DNA from: JACVRW01 sp036009005
Lineage (GTDB): Bacteria; Actinomycetota; Thermoleophilia; Solirubrobacterales; Thermoleophilaceae
Assembly (NCBI GenBank): GCA_036009005.1
Contig: DASYMP010000049.1
Coordinates: 1-20,501 of the forward strand
DNA: 20,501 nucleotides
Direction of reading: 5' to 3'
Below, one piece after another: positions 1 through 7,299 of the stretch. The notes beneath the pieces are model-generated. The model was not told the origin of the DNA, ran no database searches, and saw only the letters and a program-made list of their open reading frames with translations. The stretch's first letter is position 1; each line of letters opens with the position of its first letter. A program made the translations under genes and the position numbers.

Positions 1-745
1 GGTCGCCGGCCGGGCCGCCCCGCTCGCCGGCGTGGCCGCGGCCCGCGATGCGGATGCGCTGCTCGTCGGAGATTCCCGCGGGCACGTCCACCTTCAGGGT
101 CTTGCGCACGGCGCGGCGGCCGCGCCCGCCACACTCCTCGCACGGAACCTTGGGCACCTTGCCCTCGCCGCCGCAGTTGTCGCAGGGGTGCGTGCGCACC
201 AGCTGGCCGAAGGCCGTGCGCGTGATGCTGCGCAGCTGGCCGGCGCCCTCGCAGCGAGGGCAGGTCTCGATCGGCGTGCCGGGCTCGGCGCCGTTGCCGT
301 GGCAGTGCTCGCAGGTATCGACGAGCTCGTACGCGACCTCGACGCTCTTCCCCGCCGCGGCCTCGGCGAGCGCGACGGAGACCTCGACCGCGACGTCGCC
401 GCCCTGCACGCGACCGCCGCCACCACGGCCGAAGGCGCCGCCGAACGGATCGCCGCCGAAGAACGCGTCGAAGATGTCCGCGAACGAGCCGAAGCCGTGC
501 GCCTGGGACGCGTAGCCGCGCGAGTCGAGGCCCTCGAAGCCGTAGCGGTCATAGGTCGCGCGGCGCTCGGCGTCCGAGAGGATCTCGTAGGCCTCGGCCG
601 CCTCCTTGAACTTCTCCTCGGCCTCCGGGTCGTGGCGGTTCACGTCCGGGTGGAGCTCGCGCGCCAGCCGCCGGAACGTCTTCTTGATGTCCGTGTCGCC
701 GGCGTCGCGCGCGACGCCGAGCACCTCGTACGGGTCGCGCCTCAC
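1..745 (-). CDS. dnaJ: Chaperone DnaJ (Hsp40), 3' end cut by the window
   Basis: Co-chaperone that delivers unfolded clients to DnaK and stimulates its ATPase, in the cytoplasm. The visible 248 codons hold the J domain (residues 4-70, with HPD at 32-34), a glycine/phenylalanine-rich linker (about 84-112, containing DIFDAFFGG), and the complete zinc-binding region. That region has four CxxCxGxG-type repeats with cysteines at 145/148, 162/165, 188/191 and 202/205. The C-terminal substrate-binding and dimerisation part lies beyond position 1. The start is GTG at 745-743, overlapping the hrcA stop as GTGA, which implies translational coupling. No grpE or dnaK is adjacent, so this is the stand-alone DnaJ that follows hrcA in actinobacteria and not a dnaK-operon copy. 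Identity is firm; whether a second dnaJ exists elsewhere cannot be seen. Confidence 0.97.
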   Translation of the reverse strand, partial: MRRDPYEVLGVARDAGDTDIKKTFRRLARELHPDVNRHDPEAEEKFKEAAEAYEILSDAERRATYDRYGFEGLDSRGYASQAHGFGSFADIFDAFFGGDPFGGAFGRGGGGRVQGGDVAVEVSVALAEAAAGKSVEVAYELVDTCEHCHGNGAEPGTPIETCPRCEGAGQLRSITRTAFGQLVRTHPCDNCGGEGKVPKVPCEECGGRGRRAVRKTLKVDVPAGISDEQRIRIAGRGHAGERGGPAGD

Positions 746-1764
746 TCGTCGTACACCTCCGCCACGAAGCGCGACAGCTCAGTCGCCGCCTGGCGCACGG
801 CGATGATCGCGCCCGGGTAGTCCATGCGCAGCGGGCCGATCACCGACACGGCTCCGAGGTTGCGCCGCGCGAGCCCGTAGTTCGCGGCCACCAGGCTCAG
901 GGAGCGCAGCTCCGGCGCGGCGTTCTCGCTGCCGATCCGCAGGTACACGCTTGGCTCGGTGAGCGACTGGCGAAGCACGCCGAGCAGCGCGCGGCGGTGC
1001 TCGAGCACCTCCATCAGCGCGCCGATCTGGGACAGCTCCTGGATCCGGTGCTCCGACAGGAAGCGAGCCGCGCCGTCCATGAAGAGCGTGCTCTCCGCGG
1101 TGTCCTCGAGCTCCGTGAACGCCGGCGCCAGGGTGGCCACGAACGCGCTCTCGCGCACGCCCTCCGGCGCCGCGAGCCGCGACTGGAGCATGCGCGAGCC
1201 CACGTCGAGGCCGCCGAGCGCCTCGTTCAGGTAGCTGCTCGCCCAGTCGACCAGGCCGGGATCGACGGGCGAGTCGTAAGAGATCACGCGCTTCGTGACG
1301 CCACCCGTGGAGGTGATCACCACGACCATCGCCACCTGCGGCTGGAGCAGCAGCACCTCGACGCGGTGGATCGTGGCGGTCTCGATCGGAGGCGCGGTCA
1401 CGAGCGCCAGCAGGTTCGTGACCTGTGAGAGCTGCTCGCTGGTGGCGCGCATCGCCTCGTCGACCTCGCGGCGCATCGTGGTGAGCTCGAGCGGCTTGCG
1501 CGGCACCGGCAGCTTGCCCCCGGCGAGGATCTCGTCCACATAGACGCGGTAGCCGCGATCGGTGGGCACGCGGCCGGCGGACGTGTGCGGGTGCTCGAGC
1601 AGACCGGTCTCCTCGAGCTTCGCAAGCTCGGCGCGCACCGTGGACGGCCCCCAGGGCACGTCCTGCTGCTCGGCGAGCCACTTCGAGCCCACGGGCTGGT
1701 CGAGATCGCGATACGCCTCGACGAGCTTGTGGAGCAGAAAGGTTTGGCGGGGCGTGAGAGCCAC
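742..1764 (-). CDS. hrcA: Heat-inducible transcription repressor HrcA
   Basis: Represses class I heat-shock genes by binding CIRCE operators, with GroEL as activity sensor in studied species. The 340-residue length is typical. The N-terminal winged helix (about residues 1-75) shows the family pattern PVGSKWLAEQ and GPSTVRAELAKLEE followed by LEHPHTSAGRVPTDRGYR. The rest is the GAF-like and dimerisation part, including a conserved IGSEN near residue 278. The start is GTG at 1764-1762 with a weak purine patch upstream. The gene begins 20 bases after the hadB-like stop and overlaps dnaJ by GTGA, so it probably lies in one transcript with both. I found no CIRCE element in the gap before it, so autoregulation, if any, must act at a promoter further upstream or not at all. 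Confidence 0.96.
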   Translation of the reverse strand: MALTPRQTFLLHKLVEAYRDLDQPVGSKWLAEQQDVPWGPSTVRAELAKLEETGLLEHPHTSAGRVPTDRGYRVYVDEILAGGKLPVPRKPLELTTMRREVDEAMRATSEQLSQVTNLLALVTAPPIETATIHRVEVLLLQPQVAMVVVITSTGGVTKRVISYDSPVDPGLVDWASSYLNEALGGLDVGSRMLQSRLAAPEGVRESAFVATLAPAFTELEDTAESTLFMDGAARFLSEHRIQELSQIGALMEVLEHRRALLGVLRQSLTEPSVYLRIGSENAAPELRSLSLVAANYGLARRNLGAVSVIGPLRMDYPGAIIAVRQAATELSRFVAEVYDE

Positions 1765-1784
1765 GCCCCTATTGTGGCGGAGGC

Positions 1785-2162
1785 CTAGCGGGACGGCTCG
1801 AGCTCGGCTTCGGCGTTCTTGATGATCTTCTTGCCGCCCTGCTCCGCCTCGGTCGCGACGAGGACGCGGCCATCGTCGCGTTCCTCGGTCACCGCGCCGG
1901 TCACGGTGATCTCCTGCTCGGGGAAGCCCATGCCGCGGAACTGGACCTTCAGCCGCTTCAGGCTGCGCGGATCGCCGCCCGCGGCGTCGACGTTCGCGCG
2001 CGCCACCTGGGCCATCGTGTAGAGCCCGTGCAGGATGTTCGAGGGCAGGCCCACCTGCTTGGCGAAGTCCACGTCGATGTGGATCGGGTTGAAGTCGCCG
2101 GACGCGCCCGCGTAGCGGTGCGGCAGGAACCGGTCCGGCGTGACCTTCAGCTCGACCTTCAC
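1785..2162 (-). CDS. MaoC-type (R)-hydroxyacyl dehydratase subunit, HadB-like
   Basis: A 125-residue single hot-dog protein. It carries the hydratase-2 signature YAGASGDFNPIH, with the expected catalytic Asp at residue 23 and His at 28, followed by the LPSNILHGLYTMAQ helix. By family it dehydrates (3R)-hydroxyacyl-ACP or -CoA, as HadB does in mycobacterial FAS-II. The start is GTG at 2162-2160, overlapping the stop of the preceding HadA-like gene as GTGA; stoichiometric heterodimer synthesis is therefore likely. hrcA follows after 20 bases. The substrate (fatty acid elongation or another acyl chain) cannot be told from sequence. The pairing with a non-catalytic partner is what makes HadAB the best match; a free-standing enoyl-CoA hydratase is the alternative. 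Confidence 0.88.
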   Translation of the reverse strand: MKVELKVTPDRFLPHRYAGASGDFNPIHIDVDFAKQVGLPSNILHGLYTMAQVARANVDAAGGDPRSLKRLKVQFRGMGFPEQEITVTGAVTEERDDGRVLVATEAEQGGKKIIKNAEAELEPSR

Positions 2163-2602
2163 GACACGCCCCTCACGATGTTGGTCCAGGTGCCGCGCAC
2201 GACCTCCTGGCCGTCCTGGTTGGTGGACACCGACTCGAACACGTAGAAGCCCATCCCGCCCCGCTCCGAGATGTCCTTCACGGTCGTGACCGTGCTGATC
2301 AGGTCACCCGAGCAGACCGGCTCGCCCCAGACGAACTCCTGGCCGCCGTGCACCATCATCGCGAAGTTCAGCCCCACATCGGGGTCGAACAGAGCGGGCG
2401 CCACTGAGCCGGAGGAGTAGACCACCGCGAACATCGGCGGCGCCGCCACGTCGCGAAATCCGGCCGCGCGCGCGGCCTCGCGATCGAAGTAGACGGCGTT
2501 CTCCTCGCCCACCGCCCTGGCGTACTCGCCGATCTTCTCCTTGCCGACCTCGTACTCGAACGGCGGGAAGCTCTTTCCGATCGCGTCTGTGTTCAGCGGC
2601 AC
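2159..2602 (-). CDS. FAS1-like dehydratase / MaoC N-terminal domain protein, HadA-like
   Basis: About 147 residues with the FAS1-like dehydratase domain: it begins IGKSFPPFEYEVGKEKIGEYARAVG, then has APPMFAVV, and later MVHGGQEFVWGEPVCSGD. It lacks the catalytic D-x-N-P-x-H motif, as expected for the HadA partner that holds the acyl chain while HadB supplies catalysis. The reading frame stays open further upstream, but the only sensible start after the domain boundary is GTG at 2602-2600. An ATG farther up would put about 84 unrelated residues in front and would run inside the opposite-strand MFS gene. No Shine-Dalgarno is visible. The gene is divergent from the MFS gene with 21 bases between start codons and overlaps the HadB-like gene by 4 bases. 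Confidence 0.85.
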   Translation of the reverse strand: MPLNTDAIGKSFPPFEYEVGKEKIGEYARAVGEENAVYFDREAARAAGFRDVAAPPMFAVVYSSGSVAPALFDPDVGLNFAMMVHGGQEFVWGEPVCSGDLISTVTTVKDISERGGMGFYVFESVSTNQDGQEVVRGTWTNIVRGVS

Positions 2603-2623
2603 GGCGCGGCAGTCTATGTATCC
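2603..2623. promoter_or_regulatory. 21-base divergent start-to-start region
   Basis: The whole space between the HadA-like GTG (minus) and the MFS GTG (plus). It contains an AT-rich palindromic core TATGTAT (2615-2621) and no purine-rich Shine-Dalgarno for either gene. Such a short space leaves no room for conventional leaders. If both starts are correct, at least one transcript would be leaderless or nearly so, or its promoter must lie inside the other gene. Neither strand gives a perfect TANNNT -10, so this is tentative. Confidence 0.35.
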
Positions 2624-3813
2624 GTGAACCTGCGCCGCTACCTGGACGTGCTGCGCGCCCCGGGCGTCGCGCGGGTCGTCGTGTTCGCGCTGCTGGGCCG
2701 TCTTCCCTTCGGAACGCTGCCGCTCTCGATGGTGCTGCTGATGCGCCACGAGCACTACCCGTACGGGCAGATCGGGGCGGTGGTCGCGACCGAGGCGCTG
2801 GCGGTCGGCGTCACGGCCGTGTTCATGGGGAGGCTCGTGGACCAGATCGGCCACGCGCGCGTTCTGATCACCGCCGGGACGATCACGTCGGTCGCCGTCT
2901 GCGTGCAGGGTGCCGCGATGAGCGCAGGGGCGAGCGTGGGACTGCTCCTCGCCGTCGCCGCGATTCAGGGCGCCGCCGTGCCGCCGATCTCACCGTCCAT
3001 GCGCTCGCTCTGGCAGGAGCTGGTGCCCGCCGAGCGCCTCGACACCGCCTACGCCTTCGACTCCGTGGCCCTGGAGCTGGCCTTCATCGTCGGACCGCTC
3101 CTGGCCGCGGGGCTTGCGACCGCCTGGACCCCGCTCGCTGGAATGTTGCTGTCTGCGGCGTTCTACATCGGCGCCGCGGTCGGCTTCGCGACGGCGCCGG
3201 CCTCACGCGCCTGGCGTCCGGCCGAAAGCGTCGAGCGCACGCGCGCGGGAGCGCTGCGCTCCCCCGGGATTCGGACGCTTGCGCTCGCCGCCGCGTGCGC
3301 GGCCATCGCGTTCGGCGCACTCGAGGTCGCGCTCACGGCGTTCGCGGAGGAGGAGGGCTCGCGCGCCGCCGTCGGTCCGCTCATCACGGTGTGGTCGATC
3401 GGGTCACTGGTCGGCGGGCTCGTCTACGGCTCCCGCACGTGGGCGTCACCGGCTCCGCGGAGATTCCTGATCCTGAGCGGCCTGCTGGTGCTTGGCGCGC
3501 TGCCGCTGCCGTTCGCCGGCTCGCTCCTCTCCATGAGCGCGTTCCTGTTCGGGACGGGCCTCGCACTGGCGCCGCTTGGCGCGACCGCCTTCGCATTGGT
3601 CGCCGCGCTCGCCCCGGCGGGCATGGCGACGGAGGCATATTCCTGGCACATCGTCGCGAACGTGGTCGGCTCCTCGATCGGAGCCTTCGTAGCCGGCCTG
3701 CTGGTCGATCACGCCAGCGTGGGGTGGGCGCTCGCAAGCGCCTCGATCGCGTGTGGGCTCGCCCTGCTGGTGGGCCTGGCGGGCCGCCGGACCCTGTCGG
3801 TTCCCGAGGCCGC

Positions 3814-3817
<4 letters not shown>
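2624..3817 (+). CDS. MFS transporter, substrate unknown
   Basis: A 397-residue integral membrane protein with about 12 hydrophobic helices in two halves. It begins NLRRYLDVLRAPGVARVVVF, and the GRLVDQIGHARVL stretch at about residues 66-78 matches the conserved MFS loop 2-3 (G-x-L-x-D-x-x-G-x-x-x). A second half begins near residue 210. The family exports or imports small solutes by proton coupling; nothing here points to a specific substrate, though single-gene proteins of this type are often annotated as drug exporters. The start is GTG at 2624 without a Shine-Dalgarno. The stop codon TAG overlaps the sigma-factor stop in a shared CTAG (3814-3817). Codon choice looks slightly less biased than in its neighbours, which could reflect later arrival, but I could not measure this. 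Confidence 0.88.
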
Positions 3818-4677
<860 letters not shown>

Positions 4678-4685
4678 CGCGCGCC

Positions 4686-4691
4686 AAGCTA
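4686..4691 (-). promoter_or_regulatory. Probable -10 box (TAGCTT) of the sigma-factor gene, leaderless arrangement
   Basis: On the minus strand TAGCTT matches the actinobacterial TANNNT -10 pattern and sits 8 bases before the ATG. Transcription would therefore begin at or within 1-2 bases of the start codon. There is no Shine-Dalgarno between box and start, which agrees with a leaderless mRNA. No convincing -35 hexamer is seen. Confidence 0.5.
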
Positions 4692-4705
4692 CGGCCGACC
4701 CTTAA

Positions 4706-4720
4706 GGCTTACCTAAAGCC
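4706..4720. repeat. Short inverted repeat between the sigma factor and glycosyltransferase
   Basis: GGCTT (4706-4710) and AAGCC (4716-4720) form a 5-base stem with a 5-base loop in the 63-base divergent gap. An overlapping imperfect pair, CTTACC (4708-4713) with GGTAAAG (4721-4727), offers an alternative fold. This is the most AT-rich patch nearby. It lies about 15 bases upstream of the sigma-gene -10 box, so an operator is plausible; function is unproven. Confidence 0.35.
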
Positions 4721-4740
4721 GGTAAAGCAGCGAAAAACCC

Positions 4741-5514
4741 GTGCAACCGCTCACATCCGTCCTGATGCCGGCCTTCCGCTCCGAGGCGACGATCCGCGCA
4801 TCCGTGGAGAGCGTGCTCGCCCAGACCGAGGAGCGGCTCGAGCTGATCGTGGTGGACGACGCGTCGCCCGTGCCGGTCTCGGAGCTGCTCGCGGACGTGC
4901 GCGACCCGCGGCTGCGGGTGCTCCGCCATGCCCGCAACCGCAATACGGCGGCCGCGCGGAACACCGGCCTGGCGGCCGCGCGCGCCCCGCTCGTCTCCCA
5001 GCTCGACGCCGACGACCTCTGGGAACCGGACTACCTGGAGACGATCGCCCCGCTCTTCGACGACCCCCGCGTGGGGCTCGCCTACTCGAACACGCACATC
5101 ATCGGCCACCCGAACGGGCTCGACGACTACATCGGCGACCCCTCGGTCCACCCGCTCGACCGCTTCCCGAAGCTCGCCGACGCGTGTCCCGTGCCCGCCC
5201 CCACGGCGACGATGCGCACGGGGGCGGTGCGGGCTGTGGGCGGCTACTCGCGCTGGCTCTGGACCGCCACCGACTACCACCTGTACGCGAAGCTCGTGGC
5301 GGCGGGCTGGCGCTTCGCCTACGTGCACCGGCAGCTTGCGCACTACCGCTGGCCGGCGGGCGCCAGCAAGAGCGCGGCGCGGCGGCGCGTGGAGCTGGCC
5401 GAGCTGCAGCTGTGGCTCGCCTTCGCGCTGCGGCACCCGCGCGTTCCGGGGCCGAAGCGCCAGGTGCGGCTGCGGCTCAGGCGCGAGCTCGAGCGGCTGG
5501 CCGGGCACCGCTAG
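4741..5514 (+). CDS. Glycosyltransferase family 2 (GT-A fold)
   Basis: A 257-residue soluble or peripheral glycosyltransferase. The N-terminus TSVLMPAFRSEATIRASVES followed by LELIVVDDAS (Asp39/Asp40) is the nucleotide-sugar binding start of GT2 proteins. NTAAARNTGLAAARAPLVSQ leads into the metal-binding DxD as LDADD (Asp89, Asp91), then LWEPDYLE. No transmembrane helix is evident, so it would act at the inner face of the membrane or in the cytosol. The C-terminus is Arg-rich (LRLRRELERLAGHR). The start is GTG at 4741; no strong Shine-Dalgarno is visible. The aminotransferase begins about 37 bases downstream on the same strand, so it likely transfers a sugar in the same glycan pathway. Donor and acceptor cannot be told. 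Confidence 0.88.
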   Translation: MQPLTSVLMPAFRSEATIRASVESVLAQTEERLELIVVDDASPVPVSELLADVRDPRLRVLRHARNRNTAAARNTGLAAARAPLVSQLDADDLWEPDYLETIAPLFDDPRVGLAYSNTHIIGHPNGLDDYIGDPSVHPLDRFPKLADACPVPAPTATMRTGAVRAVGGYSRWLWTATDYHLYAKLVAAGWRFAYVHRQLAHYRWPAGASKSAARRRVELAELQLWLAFALRHPRVPGPKRQVRLRLRRELERLAGHR

Positions 5515-5551
5515 TTTCCCGCCGGTGGGGCCGGTCAGGGACGAGGGGCTT

Positions 5552-6640
5552 GTGCAGGTGTTCGGGTCGAGCTTCGACGACCGCGAGCTCGAGGCCGTGC
5601 GCGCCGCGCTCGAGCAGGGCTGGATCGGGATGGGAGAGCAGGTCGTGCGCTTCGAGGAGGCACTCGGCGAGCGCCTCGGCGCGCACGTGGTGATGGTGAA
5701 CAGCGGCACGAGCGCGCTCCAGCTGGCGGTCGAGCTGCTCGAGCTGCCGCCGGGCTCGGAGCTCGTGCTCCCGTCGTTCACGTGGGTCGGCTGCGCGAAC
5801 GCGGTGGCGCTCGCGGGCCACTCCCCCGTGTTCGCGGACGTGGAAGAGGACAGCGCCAACCTGTCCGCCGCCACGGTCGAGCCCCGGCTGACCGCGCGCA
5901 CCGCCGCGGTGATGGCCGTGCACTACGCCGGCAAGCCGGCCCGCCTCGACGAGCTGGCCGAGCTCGGGCTGCCGATCCTCGAGGACGCCGCACACGCCGT
6001 GGACTCTGCGCTCGCCGGCAGGCGCTGCGGCACGATCGGCCGGCTGGGCGTGCTCAGCTTCGACAGCGTCAAGAACCTCGCCACCCCGGACGGCGGCGCC
6101 GTGGTCACGGCCGACGCCGAGCTGGCCGAGCGCGCCCGGCGGCTCCGCTACTGCGGGATCGGCCGCTCGGGGTTCGAGCGCCGCGGCGAGGGGCGCTGGT
6201 GGGAGCACGGCATCGAGCGCCCCTTCCCCAAGCTGACCCCGAACGACGTGAGCGCCGCGATCGGGCTCGTGCAGCTCGACAAGCTCGACGCCTCCCAGGA
6301 GCGCCGCCGCAGGATCTGGGCCGCGTACGCCGACCGGCTCGCCGGCCTCGACTGGCTGGCGCTGCCGCCCGGACCCGCCGCCGACGAGCGCCACTCGTGG
6401 TTCACCTACCTCGTGCGCGTGCTCGACGGCCGCCGCGACGCGCTCGCCGCGGCGCTGCTCGACCGCGGCATCTACACGACGCTGCGCTACACCCCGCTCC
6501 ACCGCATCGGCCCGTACGCCTCCCCCACGCCGCTCCCGGTGAGCGAGCGGCTCGCCGACGAGGGCCTGAATATCCCGCTGCACCCGCGCATGACGGACGG
6601 CGACGTGGAGCGTGTCGTGGCCGCGCTCAGCGCCTTCTGA
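5552..6640 (+). CDS. DegT/DnrJ/EryC1/StrS family PLP-dependent sugar aminotransferase
   Basis: About 362 residues, of fold type I. It transfers an amino group, usually from glutamate, to a keto group on a nucleotide-linked sugar. Visible landmarks are NSGTSALQLA (50-59, PLP phosphate site), PSFTWVGCANAV, LEDAAHAVDS (Asp145 facing the PLP ring nitrogen, His148), and FDSVKNLATPDGGAVV with the Schiff-base lysine at 174. Three in-frame GTG starts exist (5525, 5552, 5558). GAGGGG at 5543-5548 is 3 bases from 5552 and 9 bases from 5558, so 5558 has the better ribosome-binding spacing, while 5552 gives the more usual N-terminus (MQVFGSSFDD). It overlaps the next gene by one base (TGATG), so coupling with the acyltransferase is likely. 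Product sugar is unknown. Confidence 0.92.
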   Translation: MQVFGSSFDDRELEAVRAALEQGWIGMGEQVVRFEEALGERLGAHVVMVNSGTSALQLAVELLELPPGSELVLPSFTWVGCANAVALAGHSPVFADVEEDSANLSAATVEPRLTARTAAVMAVHYAGKPARLDELAELGLPILEDAAHAVDSALAGRRCGTIGRLGVLSFDSVKNLATPDGGAVVTADAELAERARRLRYCGIGRSGFERRGEGRWWEHGIERPFPKLTPNDVSAAIGLVQLDKLDASQERRRRIWAAYADRLAGLDWLALPPGPAADERHSWFTYLVRVLDGRRDALAAALLDRGIYTTLRYTPLHRIGPYASPTPLPVSERLADEGLNIPLHPRMTDGDVERVVAALSAF

Positions 6641-7281
6641 TGGCGCGGCCACTCCTCATCTGCGGCACGCGCAGCTTCGCCGCCGAGGTGGCGGGCCTGG
6701 TGGCCGACATCCCCGGGCTCGAGCTCGCCGGCTTCGTGGAGAACATGGACCGCGCCCGCTGCGACGAGCCGTTCGAGGGCCTGCCGGTCCACTGGATCGA
6801 CGACATCGAGGCGCTGGCCTCGACCCACCAGGCAGTCTGCGCGCTCGCCACGACGCATCGCAGCCGCTTCACGCGCCAGGTGGAGGAGCTCGGGATGCCC
6901 GCGGCCACCGTCGTTCACCCGAGCGCGCACGTGGCGGGCTCCGCCACGCTCGCGCCCGGCGCGATCGTGAGCGCCGGGGCGATCGTCGGAGCCCACACGC
7001 ACGTCGGTGGCCACGCGCTGCTGAACCGCGGCGTGCTCGTGGGCCACCACACCGAGATCGGCGCACACGCCAGCCTGATGCCGGGCGCGAACGTGGCCGG
7101 CAACTGCCGCGTGGGCGACTCCGCCTTCGTCGGGATGGGCGCCCTCGTGCTCGACAACCTCACGGTCGGCGCGCAGTCGGTGGTGGCGGCCGGCTCGGTC
7201 GTGACGCGCGACGTTCCCGACCGCGTTCAGGTGATGGGCACCCCGGCGCGCGTCGTCAAGGAGGACATCGAGGGCCGCTGA
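6640..7281 (+). CDS. PglD/NeuD-type sugar O/N-acyltransferase with left-handed beta-helix
   Basis: A 213-residue protein. The N-terminal Rossmann-like substrate-binding part (residues 1-85, starting ARPLLICGTRSFAAEVAGLV) is followed by hexapeptide repeats from about residue 92 (VVHPSAHVAGSATLAPGAIV) to 190. It ends in the family tail QVMGTPARVV. Such enzymes form trimers and acetylate the amino group of UDP-4-amino-sugars (PglD, PerB) or sialic acid oxygens (NeuD). The conserved catalytic histidine is probably His136 in LVGHHTEIG. The ATG overlaps the aminotransferase stop (TGATG), the classic pairing in which the aminotransferase makes the amine and this enzyme acylates it. Acyl group and sugar are not determined by sequence. 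lepA converges from the other side after 18 bases. Confidence 0.9.
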   Translation: MARPLLICGTRSFAAEVAGLVADIPGLELAGFVENMDRARCDEPFEGLPVHWIDDIEALASTHQAVCALATTHRSRFTRQVEELGMPAATVVHPSAHVAGSATLAPGAIVSAGAIVGAHTHVGGHALLNRGVLVGHHTEIGAHASLMPGANVAGNCRVGDSAFVGMGALVLDNLTVGAQSVVAAGSVVTRDVPDRVQVMGTPARVVKEDIEGR

Positions 7282-7299
7282 CCCTGAGGCCCGCGCGGC

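Noticed and set aside
1765..1784. CIRCE operator before hrcA
   Set aside because: The 20-base gap is too short for the 27-base element, and no TTAGCACTC/GAGTGCTAA-like pair was found by eye anywhere in the window.
2603..2854. N-terminal extension of the HadA-like protein
   Set aside because: The extra residues are opposite the MFS coding sequence and look unlike any dehydratase N-terminus.
4731..4740. A-run before the glycosyltransferase (T-run on the minus strand) as a rho-independent terminator
   Set aside because: No gene on the minus strand ends here; the adjacent gene starts 54 bases further on in that direction, and no stable stem precedes the T-run.
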